A stretch of 64,000 bases of DNA from Saccharothrix obliqua. GTDB taxonomy: Bacteria > Actinomycetota > Actinomycetes > Mycobacteriales > Pseudonocardiaceae. Below, piece after piece: positions 17,837-25,994 of this stretch. The stretch covers positions 310,001-374,000 of the forward strand of contig NZ_JAHXGQ010000001.1 of the NCBI RefSeq assembly GCF_019375475.1, in the 5' to 3' direction. Under the pieces are notes generated by a model that saw only the letters and a list, made by a program, of their open reading frames with translations, ran no database searches and was not told the origin of the DNA. How positions within the stretch are numbered: position 1 is the first letter of the stretch; each line of letters opens with the position of its first letter. Made by a program: the position numbers and the translations under genes.

Positions 17837-18055
17837 TCAGTGCCGAACCGGTTCGGTCGCCTCGGTCGTCAACTGGGAGAGCAGCTCCTGGACCTCGGAC
17901 TCCCGGAACCGCCGGTGGCCGCCCGGGGTCCGGATCGAGCCGATGCGACCCGCGGTGGCCCAGCGGGTCACCGTTTTCGGGTCCACCCGGAAGAGGTTCG
18001 CCACCTCGCCCGGCGTGAGCAGTCGTTCCCCCTGGTGTCCCTGCGTCACGGTCAC
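17837..18055 (-). CDS. BldC-like MerR-family DNA-binding protein
   Basis: BldC is a small developmental regulator that binds direct repeats cooperatively. The 72-residue product is almost only a MerR-type helix-turn-helix: LLTPGEVANLFRVDPKTVTRWA, then GRIGSIRTPGGHRRFRESEV, close to Streptomyces BldC as I remember it. GTG 18055 is chosen because GGAGG lies five bases upstream; ATG 18094 would add 13 residues. It is divergent from the Lrp/AsnC gene. Many actinobacteria hold several BldC paralogues, so it need not be the developmental BldC itself. Confidence 0.88.
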   Translation of the reverse strand: MTVTQGHQGERLLTPGEVANLFRVDPKTVTRWATAGRIGSIRTPGGHRRFRESEVQELLSQLTTEATEPVRH

Positions 18056-18191
18056 GGTTTCCTCCCCGATGCCGAACAGACGTACCGGACGCATGGTGGC
18101 ATCCCGACCATCGGGTACTCGAACGCTTGGGTGATGGTAAAGAGGTAGTAAGGGACGAAGTGGGCGGTTCGGACATCGACCGGACTGCCCC

Positions 18192-18197
18192 TAGGGT
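18192..18197 (+). promoter_or_regulatory. -10-like TAGGGT for leaderless Lrp/AsnC gene
   Basis: TAGGGT ends seven bases before GTG 18205, with no Shine-Dalgarno sequence in between. Confidence 0.5.
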
Positions 18198-18204
18198 ATG
18201 CCCG

Positions 18205-18672
18205 GTGGACGCACTCGATCGCCAGATCATCGCCGCCCTGCGGGCGAACGGTCGGGCCACCTACGCCGATCTGGGGCGCAAGGTCGGCCTGTCCGCCTCG
18301 GCCGTGCACGAGCGGGTCGGCAAGCTGGAGGCCACCGGGGTCATCGTCGGCTACCACGCCGTGGTCGACCCGAGCGCCGTCGGCCTCGGCGTGACGGCCC
18401 TGGTCAGCATCCACCCCACGGACACCGCCGACGACGACGAGCTGGCGGTCGCGCTCGGCGAGCTGGTGGAGGTCGAGTCGTGCTACCGGGTGGCGGGTGA
18501 CGAGTCGTTCATCGTCAAGGTGCGGGTCGCGACCGTGGACGAGCTGGAGCGCGCCCTCGGCCGCCTGCGCCGCATCCCCGGTGTCGCGCGCACCCGCACG
18601 ACGGTCGTCCTGTCCACGCGTTTCGAGGGCCGGCCGAACACCGAGGCGGGCGCCGTGGAGAGCGGCGCGTAA
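18205..18672 (+). CDS. Lrp/AsnC-family transcriptional regulator
   Basis: Members bind amino acids or related ligands and control metabolic genes as octamers. The 155-residue product has the N-terminal helix-turn-helix (LDRQIIAALRANGRATYADL, then VGLSASAVHERVGKLEATGVI) and a C-terminal RAM/AsnC ligand domain (TALVSIHP to TTVVLSTRF) with the GDESFIVKV turn. GTG 18205 begins directly at the family's VDALDRQII start, seven bases after a -10-like TAGGGT, so it is probably leaderless. The ligand cannot be read from sequence. Confidence 0.93.
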   Translation: MDALDRQIIAALRANGRATYADLGRKVGLSASAVHERVGKLEATGVIVGYHAVVDPSAVGLGVTALVSIHPTDTADDDELAVALGELVEVESCYRVAGDESFIVKVRVATVDELERALGRLRRIPGVARTRTTVVLSTRFEGRPNTEAGAVESGA

Positions 18673-18675
18673 CCT
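18670..18675 (+). promoter_or_regulatory. -10-like TAACCT for leaderless DUF4229 gene
   Basis: TAACCT overlaps the stop codon of the preceding gene and ends eight bases before GTG 18684. Confidence 0.45.
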
Positions 18676-18683
18676 GGGTAACC

Positions 18684-18941
18684 GTGCACCTCACCCGTGA
18701 TGTGACGCTCTACGTCGGCGCACGGCTGGCCATGGTCGCCGCGGTCACCGCGGTGCTGGTCCTGCTCAACGTGCCGCTGCTGGTCGCCCTCGCCGTGGGC
18801 GTGGTCGTCGCGCTGCCCATCTCGCTGTTCGTGTTCAAGGGCCTGCGGATGCGGGTCGCCCGGGGCCTGGAGGAGAAGCAGGCCGAGCGGCGCACGGAAC
18901 GCGAGAAGCTCCGCGCCCAGCTCCGCGGCGAGCCCGGCTGA
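18684..18941 (+). CDS. DUF4229 membrane protein
   Basis: The 85-residue protein has two close hydrophobic segments (RLAMVAAVTAVLVLLNVPLL and ALAVGVVVALPISLFVF) followed by a highly charged helical tail (RVARGLEEKQAERRTEREKL). This matches the actinobacterial DUF4229 family, whose function is unknown. It lies 11 bases after the Lrp/AsnC gene, and GTG 18684 has a -10-like TAACCT eight bases upstream. Confidence 0.82.
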   Translation: MHLTRDVTLYVGARLAMVAAVTAVLVLLNVPLLVALAVGVVVALPISLFVFKGLRMRVARGLEEKQAERRTEREKLRAQLRGEPG

Positions 18942-19000
18942 CCGCGGCCGGACCGCGCCCACCCCGGCCCGCGCCCGACGCCCGTCGCGCACCGGTCGGC

Positions 19001-20005
19001 TCACCGGCCGAACAGGTCGCCGGCCTCGTCGGCGAGCCGCTCGATGACGTCCGCCAGCTCCAGCGACTCCAGCCAGTGCTCCGGCACGGGCCCGAGGCCG
19101 TCCCGCGCGCCCAGCAGGTTGCCGCACAACGCGCCCGTCGAGTCGCTGTCCCCCGAGTGGTTCACCGCCAGCAGCAGCCCGTCCGCCAGGTGCTCCGCCG
19201 CCAGCGCCGTGAGCACCGCGATCGCCAACGCCTCCTCGCCCACCCAGCCGCCGCCCAACGCGGTCTCGATCAGCTCCGGCGTCGGCCGCACACCCCGCGC
19301 GCCCAGCTCGACCGCCAGGTCCAGCAACGCGAGCTGCTCCTCGTGCCCGTCCCACCGCGCCAACTCGTCCCGCGCCACCCCGATCGCCGCCGGCAGGTCC
19401 GCGCCCGCCCACAGCCGGTTCACCAGCACCGCCAGCACACCCGCCGACAGGTAACCGCTCGGGTGGCCGTGGGTCAGCGCCCCGGTGGCGGCGGCCAGTG
19501 CGAACACCTCCCGCACGTCGTCGGACCACAACGCCACCGGCGCGGCCCGCATCACCGCGCCGCAGCCCTTGGAGTCGTTGATCGGCGAGTCGACCGTGCC
19601 CAGCACGCCCGAGCGCAACGCCGTCAGGCACGTGGTGCCCGGCGCGCGTGCCTGGTGCAGCTCGGGGACGTCCAGCAGCCAGCCGTCGGACGCCACCGCC
19701 GGCCCGCCCTGCGTGCGCAGCCACCGGCCGTAGGCCACGCGCACCTCGTGCACCGGGTCACTGCCCCGCCGCCGCGCCAGGACCAGGCCCTCCAGCGTGA
19801 ACAAGGTCATCTGCGTGTCGTCGGTGATCGCGCCGACCCGGCCGTACGCGGGCGCGTAGTCGGTCAGGCCGGACGGCCCGAACCGGCCCCGGATGCGGTC
19901 GACGCGGTCGAACTCGATCGCGCCGCCCAAGGCGTCCCCGACGGCTCCCGCGAGCAGGCAGCCCCGCAGGGCGTCCCGCGCTGATGTGCTCGGACGTGTG
20001 GTCAC
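19001..20005 (-). CDS. ADP-ribosylglycohydrolase family protein
   Basis: These enzymes remove ADP-ribose from proteins or small molecules using two magnesium ions. The 334-residue product shows the family metal sites: LAGAVGDALGG at the N-terminus, TDDTQMTLFTLEGL near residue 60, an HGHPSG segment, and the late NHSGDSDSTGALCGNLLGA motif near 280. The substrate is not predictable. The GTG start at 20005 lies only 22 bases from the divergent Cds1-like ATG, and the two -10-like elements overlap. Confidence 0.93.
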   Translation of the reverse strand: MTTRPSTSARDALRGCLLAGAVGDALGGAIEFDRVDRIRGRFGPSGLTDYAPAYGRVGAITDDTQMTLFTLEGLVLARRRGSDPVHEVRVAYGRWLRTQGGPAVASDGWLLDVPELHQARAPGTTCLTALRSGVLGTVDSPINDSKGCGAVMRAAPVALWSDDVREVFALAAATGALTHGHPSGYLSAGVLAVLVNRLWAGADLPAAIGVARDELARWDGHEEQLALLDLAVELGARGVRPTPELIETALGGGWVGEEALAIAVLTALAAEHLADGLLLAVNHSGDSDSTGALCGNLLGARDGLGPVPEHWLESLELADVIERLADEAGDLFGR

Positions 20006-20012
20006 GCCGCAG

Positions 20013-20021
20013 AGTTAACCT
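20013..20021. promoter_or_regulatory. Overlapping divergent -10 elements
   Basis: TAACCT on the plus strand (20016-20021) ends six bases before ATG 20028, and TTAACT on the minus strand (20018 down to 20013) ends seven bases before GTG 20005. They share TTAA, so RNA polymerase could open only one at a time. Confidence 0.5.
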
Positions 20022-20027
20022 CCCGGC

Positions 20028-21119
20028 ATGACCATTTCGGTAGACCGATGTAGCGCCCGCACCAGGGAATGGGTGTGCGAGGCCGTCTCCATCATCGAGG
20101 CGGATGCCAACCGCAGCGCCGACACGCACCTCCTGCGGTTCCCCCTCCCGCTGGAGTGGGGCATCGACCTGTACCTCAAGGACGAGTCGACGCACCCGAC
20201 CGGCTCCCTCAAGCACCGCCTGGCGCGGTCGTTGTTCCTGTACGCCATCTGCAACGGCTGGGTGGTCGGCGGCACGCCCGTGATCGAGGCGTCGTCCGGT
20301 TCGACGGCCGTGTCCGAGGCGTACTTCGCCCGGCTGCTCGGGTTGCCGTTCATCGCCGTGATGCCGCGGTCCACCAGCCCGGAGAAGGTGGCGTTGATCG
20401 AGCGCCAGGGCGGCCGGTGCCACTTCGTGGACGAGCCGAGCGCCATCTACGACGAGTCGCGCCGGCTCGCCGCGGAACTCGGCGGGCACTTCATGGACCA
20501 GTTCACCCACGCCGAGCGCGCCACCGACTGGCGTGGCAACAACAACATCGCCGAGTCGGTGTTCCAGCAGATGGCGCTGGAGGCCGCGCCGGAACCCGAG
20601 TGGATCGTGGTCGGCGCGGGCACCGGCGGCACGAGCGCCACCATCGGCCGCTACATCCACTACCGGAAGCTGCGCACCCGGCTCGCCGTGGTCGACCCGG
20701 AGCACTCGGTGTTCTTCGACGCGTGGCGTGACAACGACCCGACCCTGGTCGGCACGCGTGGTTCCCTCATCGAGGGCATCGGCCGGCCGCGCGTCGAACC
20801 GTCGTTCGTCGGGCAGGTCATCGACCGCATGGTGAAGGTGCCCGACGCGGCGTCCATCGCGACCGTCCGGCACGTCGAGCACGTCATCGGTCGACGCGTC
20901 GGGGGCTCGACGGGCACCAACCTGTGGGGCGCGTTCCAGCTCATCGCCGAGATGCGGGCGTCCCGGGCGCGCGGCAGCGTCGTGACCCTGCTGTGCGACG
21001 GCGGCGAGCGCTACGCGAACACGTACTACGACGACGACTGGGTCGCGGCCCAGGGCATGGACCTCACCCCGCACCTGGAAACCCTCACCCGCTTCCGCGC
21101 CGCGGGCACCTGGACGTGA
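20028..21119 (+). CDS. PLP-dependent cysteine synthase-family enzyme (Cds1-like)
   Basis: The 363-residue protein is a fold-type II PLP enzyme. The PLP lysine is in [14 protein letters not shown] near residue 62, the substrate loop is [13 protein letters not shown], and the phosphate-binding glycine loop is [14 protein letters not shown]. It resembles the mycobacterial L-cysteine desulfhydrase Cds1 (Rv3684), which releases H2S, pyruvate and ammonia; assignment to cysteine degradation instead of synthesis is by that resemblance. ATG 20028 lies six bases after a -10-like TAACCT. H2S production would fit a respiratory neighbourhood, but this is inference. Confidence 0.88.
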   Translation: MTISVDRCSARTREWVCEAVSIIEADANRSADTHLLRFPLPLEWGIDLYLKDESTHPTGSLKHRLARSLFLYAICNGWVVGGTPVIEASSGSTAVSEAYFARLLGLPFIAVMPRSTSPEKVALIERQGGRCHFVDEPSAIYDESRRLAAELGGHFMDQFTHAERATDWRGNNNIAESVFQQMALEAAPEPEWIVVGAGTGGTSATIGRYIHYRKLRTRLAVVDPEHSVFFDAWRDNDPTLVGTRGSLIEGIGRPRVEPSFVGQVIDRMVKVPDAASIATVRHVEHVIGRRVGGSTGTNLWGAFQLIAEMRASRARGSVVTLLCDGGERYANTYYDDDWVAAQGMDLTPHLETLTRFRAAGTWT

Positions 21120-21195
21120 ACAAATCCGCTACGACGGGAACGCCGGCGGCCCGGCGTGCGTCGCAGCGTGGATCGGCCAGTCGGAAGGGGTTGCC

Positions 21196-21594
21196 GTGAG
21201 CACGTGGCGAACCGCGGAGGTGCTGACCGCGGAGGACGTCCTGGCCAAATCCGTGGCCGCCGCCGACCGGGCCATGCGGGAAGCGGCGAAGCTGCGCCAC
21301 CCGGCCCGCGAGCCCTCGGCCGAGGACGTGCGGCGGGTGATGCGGTTCGCGAAGTCGAGCGAGGCGTCACCGGAGTTGCAGGCCCTCCAACGCCGCATCG
21401 CCGCCGGCTACCTGAGCTGGCGGCAGGTGCTGCTCGGCGAGGCGGCCGACGACCGCGGCGTGCGCGCGGCGTTCGACAAGGACCGCGACCGCCTGGCGGC
21501 CCTGTGCCGAGGCGAAGAACCCCGCGTCGAGCGGCCCAAGCCGAAGCGCCACGACGACGAGGAGCCGATGAGCTTCACCGAGGACGCCTGGTAA
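21196..21594 (+). CDS. Conserved-looking small soluble protein, function unknown
   Basis: Not recognised. The 132-residue product is hydrophilic and mostly helical by eye: VLTAEDVLAKSVAAADRAMREAAKLR at the N-terminus, LQALQRRIAAGYLSWRQVLLGEA in the middle and a basic-then-acidic tail PKPKRHDDEEPMSFTEDAW. The GTG start has AAGGGG about six bases upstream. Good coding-type third-position GC and a credible RBS support a real gene. The 150 bases after it hold no gene. Confidence 0.65.
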   Translation: MSTWRTAEVLTAEDVLAKSVAAADRAMREAAKLRHPAREPSAEDVRRVMRFAKSSEASPELQALQRRIAAGYLSWRQVLLGEAADDRGVRAAFDKDRDRLAALCRGEEPRVERPKPKRHDDEEPMSFTEDAW

Positions 21595-21745
21595 CCCGCT
21601 TCCGCGCCACCTGCTCCGCGGCTCCCTCCCGACCCCACTTCGGTGTCTCCGGGTGGCACTCCGGCGGCTCCGCGGTCCGCTTCCGCCGCACCCGTGTGGT
21701 GCTCCGCGGTTCAGCGCGGCTCGGTGTCGGTGCCGAGCGCGCGGG

Positions 21746-22273
21746 TCAGCCCGTCCTCAGCTCCAGCCACATGATGCGGAGGCCGACCTCGCCCCTGGTG
21801 GGGTGGCGGAACGCTCCGGGCGCGACGCCGAGGGTGACGAACCCCAGGCTCTCGTAGAGGTGAATCGCGCTCGTGTTGGTCTCCACGACCGCGTTGAACT
21901 GGATCGCCGCGAACGCGTTCCGCCGCGCCCACGCGATCATGTCCGTGACGAGGGCGCGTCCCACACCCGCGTTCCGCGCGTGCCGAGCGACCATCAGGCT
22001 GCCGGAAGCGACGTGGCTCCCGGGTCCCGGCCGGTTCGGGTACATGTTCGCGGTCCCGAGCACCCGGTCGCCGTCGACGGCGACGACCGCCCTGGCCGGA
22101 GCCGGCAGGAACCAGATCCGCCTGGCTTCCTGCTCGGTCATGGCGGGGTCGTAGGCGAAGGTCTGCTGCTCGGTGACGACGTCGCGGATGACGGGCCAGA
22201 CCTGCGACCAGTCGTCCTCACGAGCCTCGCGGATCGTGAAGGCCGACGTCGCGGGTGGTGTTGTGCCGACCAT
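21746..22273 (-). CDS. GNAT-family N-acetyltransferase
   Basis: The 175-residue protein carries the GNAT fold: FTIREAREDDWSQVWPVI at the start, ALGTANMYPNRPG-like strand 4, the acetyl-CoA pyrophosphate loop ARNAGVGRALVTDMI (R-x-x-G-x-G/A pattern) and the late FNAVVETNTSAIHLYESLGF motif. The substrate is unknown; phosphinothricin acetyltransferase-like proteins look similar. ATG 22273 is chosen because GGGGGGA precedes it closely; the upstream ATG 22324 has no RBS. Confidence 0.9.
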   Translation of the reverse strand: MVGTTPPATSAFTIREAREDDWSQVWPVIRDVVTEQQTFAYDPAMTEQEARRIWFLPAPARAVVAVDGDRVLGTANMYPNRPGPGSHVASGSLMVARHARNAGVGRALVTDMIAWARRNAFAAIQFNAVVETNTSAIHLYESLGFVTLGVAPGAFRHPTRGEVGLRIMWLELRTG

Positions 22274-22362
22274 GCGGTCCCCCCGCTGACATGAACCGGT
22301 GACGAAGTCGACCCTGCTGGCCACCGGCCCGCGCCCGCAACCCGATTACGCCCGCACGGCCG

Positions 22363-23235
22363 TCAGGCGAGGACCAGGGTCACCGTCGTGACGACCGACC
22401 ACAGCAGCATCGCCAGCCCGGTGTGCTGGAGCACGGGGATCAGGTCGCGGCCCTTGTCGCCCTTGGCCACGCGGCGCGCGCCGAGCACCACCAGCGGCAG
22501 CGCCACGAAGGCCAGCAACGCGAACGGCACCCGCAGCCCGATCGCGAGCGTGATCACGAACGGGATCGTCACCAGCGCCAGGTAGAGGCGGCGGGAGTCC
22601 TTGTCGCCCAGGGTGGTCGCCAGGGTGCGCTTGCCCGCCTGCACGTCGGTCGGGATGTCCCGCAGGCTGTTCGCGATCATCACGCCGGTGGAGAACGCCC
22701 CCATCGCGATCGCGCCGCCGATGCCGATCCCGGTGATCTCACCGGCCTGCACGTACAGGGTCCCCAGCACGGCCGCCGGCCCGAAGAACAGGAACACGGC
22801 CAACTCGCCGAGCCCCGCGTACCCGTACGGCTTGCGCCCACCGGTGTAGAACCACGCACCCGCCACGCACACCGCGCCGAACGCCACCATCCAGTACCGG
22901 CCGCTCAACGCCACCAGCGCCAACCCCGCCGCGGCGGCCACCGCCAACGCCGCGAACGCCGCGAACCGCACCGCCTTCGGCTCCGCCGCGCCCGACCCGA
23001 CCAGGCGGAACGGGCCGACCCGGTGCGCGTCCGTTCCCCGGATGCCGTCGGAGTAGTCGTTGGCGTAGTTGACCCCGATCTGGAGCGCCACCGACACCAG
23101 GAGCGCCAGCGCCGACCAGAGCGCGTTGAACCCGTCGATGTGGTGCGCCGCGCCCGCGCCGATGAGGACGGGCGCGACGGAGTTCGGCAGGGTGCGGGGT
23201 CGGGTCCCCGAGATCCACTGGGCGACTGTGGCCAT
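22363..23235 (-). CDS. menA: 1,4-dihydroxy-2-naphthoate polyprenyltransferase
   Basis: MenA joins the polyprenyl chain, probably made by the synthase at 60235, to 1,4-dihydroxy-2-naphthoate, giving demethylmenaquinone in the membrane. The 290-residue UbiA-family protein has about eight helices. The first Asp-rich site is QIGVNYANDYSDGIRGTD near residue 58 and the second is ANSLRDIPTDVQAGKRTLA near 185; both bind magnesium-diphosphate. ATG 23235 is chosen because GGAGG lies nine bases upstream, whereas it directly abuts ATG 23244. Confidence 0.95.
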   Translation of the reverse strand: MATVAQWISGTRPRTLPNSVAPVLIGAGAAHHIDGFNALWSALALLVSVALQIGVNYANDYSDGIRGTDAHRVGPFRLVGSGAAEPKAVRFAAFAALAVAAAAGLALVALSGRYWMVAFGAVCVAGAWFYTGGRKPYGYAGLGELAVFLFFGPAAVLGTLYVQAGEITGIGIGGAIAMGAFSTGVMIANSLRDIPTDVQAGKRTLATTLGDKDSRRLYLALVTIPFVITLAIGLRVPFALLAFVALPLVVLGARRVAKGDKGRDLIPVLQHTGLAMLLWSVVTTVTLVLA

Positions 23236-23284
23236 GCCGCTCATCCTCCGACATGGACCTCGGGGTCACCCGACCGGGTTTCCG

Positions 23285-24544
23285 CTAACAGGCGGTGGCG
23301 CCGGACACGCCCGTCACGTACGCCTTCGCCACGTACTTGCCGGCCGCGATCCGGTACCAAACGCTCGACGTGCCCTGCGAGCCGGTCACCGATTCACCCG
23401 TCACCTGGCACTCCACCCTGACCTGCGCGTAGTTCGCGGCGTAACCGACCTGGGTGGCACTCGATCGGGCACCCGCGCGCACGTTCAGTGGATCACCGGC
23501 GGTCCGGATGAAGCCCGCCGGACCGGACCCCGTCCACAGGTACGTGACCGTCACCCAGGAGTTGTCGGTGAGCTTGAGGCCGTCCCAGAACGTCCCGTCG
23601 GCGAGGTCGATGCCCGCCGGGTTGGCGACCTTGCGACCGAACTGGTCCTTGCCGCCGTGGTAGCCGTCCTGGTACGCGGCCTGCGCCTCCGGCTTGCCCT
23701 GGGGCAGGTCCTTCCACATCTCGCGGGTGGCCGACGGGTTCCAGTAGTCGTCCTTGGTGTTCCACGGGCCGACGTCCCACACCGGGGCCCACTCGCAACG
23801 GCCGTTCGAGGCGCACACCTGGACGCTGTACGTGCCGGCGTTCTTGGCCGACAACCCGCGCCGCGACGGCAGGGCCACGAAGTGGTCGCGCGAGGTGATC
23901 ACGTGACCGTTGGCCGTGGTGCCGCCGACCAGGCCCTCCCGCGTCGCGTACACGCGGTAGGAACGCCCGGCCGCCTGGGCCGTGAGGCCGCCGGTGGTGG
24001 TCGGGGTGAGGGCGAGCCGCCGGACCTCCGGGGTGGCGGCGGTGGCGGTGAGCGCCAGCCGGACCTGCACGGTGCGCACCGTCGCGGGCAGCACGGCGGG
24101 CGCGTCGGGCCGGGCCTCCACCCACTCGGTCCACTGGTCGTCGCCGAGCGCGCCACGCACGTCGACGGCGACCTCCGCGCCGTTCGGGACGTGGGACGAG
24201 ACGTCGGCGGCGACCGCGTTGGCGGGCACGTCGAGTTCGCGCGGCGCGAGTTGGAGGAAACCGGTGCGGACCGCGGCGCGTGCGCTGGCCGGGGTCGGGG
24301 CGGTGGGCGAGAGCCGCACCACGTGGCCGTCGGTGACGACGCCCGAGTCGTCGGCGTCCACGACCGAGAGGTCGGCGAGCCACGAACCGTCGCCGGTGGC
24401 GGACGTGGTCGAGGTGGCTGGTGTGGCGGACGCGGTCGGGGTGGCGGACGCGGTCGGGGTCGGGGTGGCGGACGCGGTCGGGCCGGTGAAAGCGGTGGTC
24501 AGGGCGGCGGCCACGGTGAGAGTCGACAGGTAGCGCCTCGGCAT
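23285..24544 (-). CDS. Secreted protein with C-terminal SH3-type domain
   Basis: The 419-residue product has a signal peptide (RRYLSTLTVAAALTTAFTGPTASA), then a Thr/Pro/Ala-Ser linker with TPTASATPTASATP repeats encoded by a GC-rich DNA repeat at about 24428-24481. A beta-rich middle follows, and the last ~75 residues look like a bacterial SH3 domain (DPLNVRAGARSSATQVGYAA, then VWYRIAAGKYVAKAYV). Four late cysteines could form disulfides. It may bind cell wall; the middle domain (CEWAPVWDVGPWNTKDDYW) is not known to me. ATG 24544 has GAGGAG seven bases upstream. Confidence 0.8.
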   Translation of the reverse strand: MPRRYLSTLTVAAALTTAFTGPTASATPTPTASATPTASATPATSTTSATGDGSWLADLSVVDADDSGVVTDGHVVRLSPTAPTPASARAAVRTGFLQLAPRELDVPANAVAADVSSHVPNGAEVAVDVRGALGDDQWTEWVEARPDAPAVLPATVRTVQVRLALTATAATPEVRRLALTPTTTGGLTAQAAGRSYRVYATREGLVGGTTANGHVITSRDHFVALPSRRGLSAKNAGTYSVQVCASNGRCEWAPVWDVGPWNTKDDYWNPSATREMWKDLPQGKPEAQAAYQDGYHGGKDQFGRKVANPAGIDLADGTFWDGLKLTDNSWVTVTYLWTGSGPAGFIRTAGDPLNVRAGARSSATQVGYAANYAQVRVECQVTGESVTGSQGTSSVWYRIAAGKYVAKAYVTGVSGATAC

Positions 24545-24671
24545 CGCTGCACTCCTCGGCCGGACGGGCGGAGCGGAGGCACCGCTACAGGACCACCCGC
24601 CACGGACGGGTCGAGCCAAGCGCGACCGGTGGTTGGCTGTCAACCAACAGTGAGCGGTCTTCGGGAAAAGC

Positions 24672-25994
24672 TCACTCGAACGAGCGGGCAACCTCCCTCC
24701 GGTCCACCTTCCCCGGCCCGCGTGACGGCAGTTCCGGCACGAACACCACGTGCTTCGGCACGGCGTACCGCCCGACCGCGACCCGCACCGCCTCGGCCAG
24801 TTCCGCCACGTCCGGGGGGAGGGAGGGGTCGACGGGCACCACCGCGGCGGCCACCACCTGTCCCCACTCGGGGTCGGGCAGGCCCACCACACACACCTCG
24901 TGCACCCCGACCTGCGCGGCGAGCACCCGTTCCACCTCGACGGGCGCGATGTTCTCCCCACCGCTGATGATCACGTCGTCGGCCCGGCCGAGCACCACCA
25001 GCCGCCCGTCCACGAACCGCCCCAGGTCCCCGGTGCGGAACCACTCCCCGAACCGCTCGCCTCCCTGGTAGCCGAGCGCGAGCACCGGGCCCGCGAGTTC
25101 GATGCGCCCCTCGGCCAGCCGCACGTGGACCCCGTCGAGCGGCACCCCGTCGTACACGCAGCCACCGGCGGTCTCGCTCATGCCGTAGGTGGTGACCACC
25201 CGCACCCCCGCCTCGCGGGCCCGGGTCAGCAGGGCGGGCGGCGCGGCGGCCCCGCCGAGCAGGATCGCGTCGAACTCCCGGGCCGCCGCCAACCCCGGCC
25301 CGTCGGCGGCGACCAGGCGCGACAGCTGAGTGGGCACCAGTGCCGTGTAGTGCCGGCCGGGTCGGCGCAGCAGCGTCCGCGCGGCTGCCGCGAACCCCGT
25401 GGCCCGGAACCCGGAGGACAGGTCCACGGCCACCGGCTCCCGACCCGCCACCGCCGAGCGGACAAGGACCTGGATGCCCGCGATGTGCGTGGTGGGCAGG
25501 GCCAGCAACCAGCTGCCGGCCCCACCGAGCCGTTCGTGCGTGGCGACCGCCGAGGCGGCGAGCGCGGCGGCGGACAGCAGCACCACCTTGGGCTCGCCGG
25601 TGGACCCGGAGGTGCCCACGGCCAGGGCCGCGTCGGTCTCCCAGTCCCGAAGCGCACCCAACTCCCGCCCGCCCGGCAGGGACGCGACCACCACCGCGGG
25701 TGAGGACCGACGGGCCGTGTTGAGGGGTGTGTTGGCGAGTGCGCTGGTGCCGGGGGTGTCCTGGGGCGCTGTGCCGCCAGGCGGGTCGGCAAGTGTGTCG
25801 GCGGACGTGTCGGTTGTGGACTGCCCGGCGTCGGCTCGGGGGTCCGCCGGGGCGGTGGGTTGGCCCGTGGGCGCGGCTGCGGCGGCCTCCGGTGGCAGGG
25901 CGGGGGCCAGTGCCGCTTGCAGGGATTCGTAGGTGGGTGCGGGCATGGGGGCGGGGGTGCCGGTGGGCGGCTGGGAGGTGCTGGAAGTGGGCAT
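24672..25994 (-). CDS. menE: O-succinylbenzoate-CoA ligase with low-complexity N-terminal insert
   Basis: MenE activates o-succinylbenzoate with ATP and CoA for MenB. The 440-residue ANL-superfamily protein has the P-loop GTSGSTGEPKVVLLSAAAL near residue 128, TTYGMSETAGGCVYDG, the FRTGDLGRFVDG hinge, GRADDVIISGGENIAPVEVE and the C-terminal catalytic lysine in GPGKVDRREV. Residues ~40-98 are an odd Thr/Ala/Pro/Asp-rich stretch between TYESLQAALAPAL and AVVVASLPGG, where family members usually have a few residues. Neither ATG 25994 nor ATG 25946 has a clear RBS, so the start is uncertain. Confidence 0.9.
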   Translation of the reverse strand: MPTSSTSQPPTGTPAPMPAPTYESLQAALAPALPPEAAAAAPTGQPTAPADPRADAGQSTTDTSADTLADPPGGTAPQDTPGTSALANTPLNTARRSSPAVVVASLPGGRELGALRDWETDAALAVGTSGSTGEPKVVLLSAAALAASAVATHERLGGAGSWLLALPTTHIAGIQVLVRSAVAGREPVAVDLSSGFRATGFAAAARTLLRRPGRHYTALVPTQLSRLVAADGPGLAAAREFDAILLGGAAAPPALLTRAREAGVRVVTTYGMSETAGGCVYDGVPLDGVHVRLAEGRIELAGPVLALGYQGGERFGEWFRTGDLGRFVDGRLVVLGRADDVIISGGENIAPVEVERVLAAQVGVHEVCVVGLPDPEWGQVVAAAVVPVDPSLPPDVAELAEAVRVAVGRYAVPKHVVFVPELPSRGPGKVDRREVARSFE

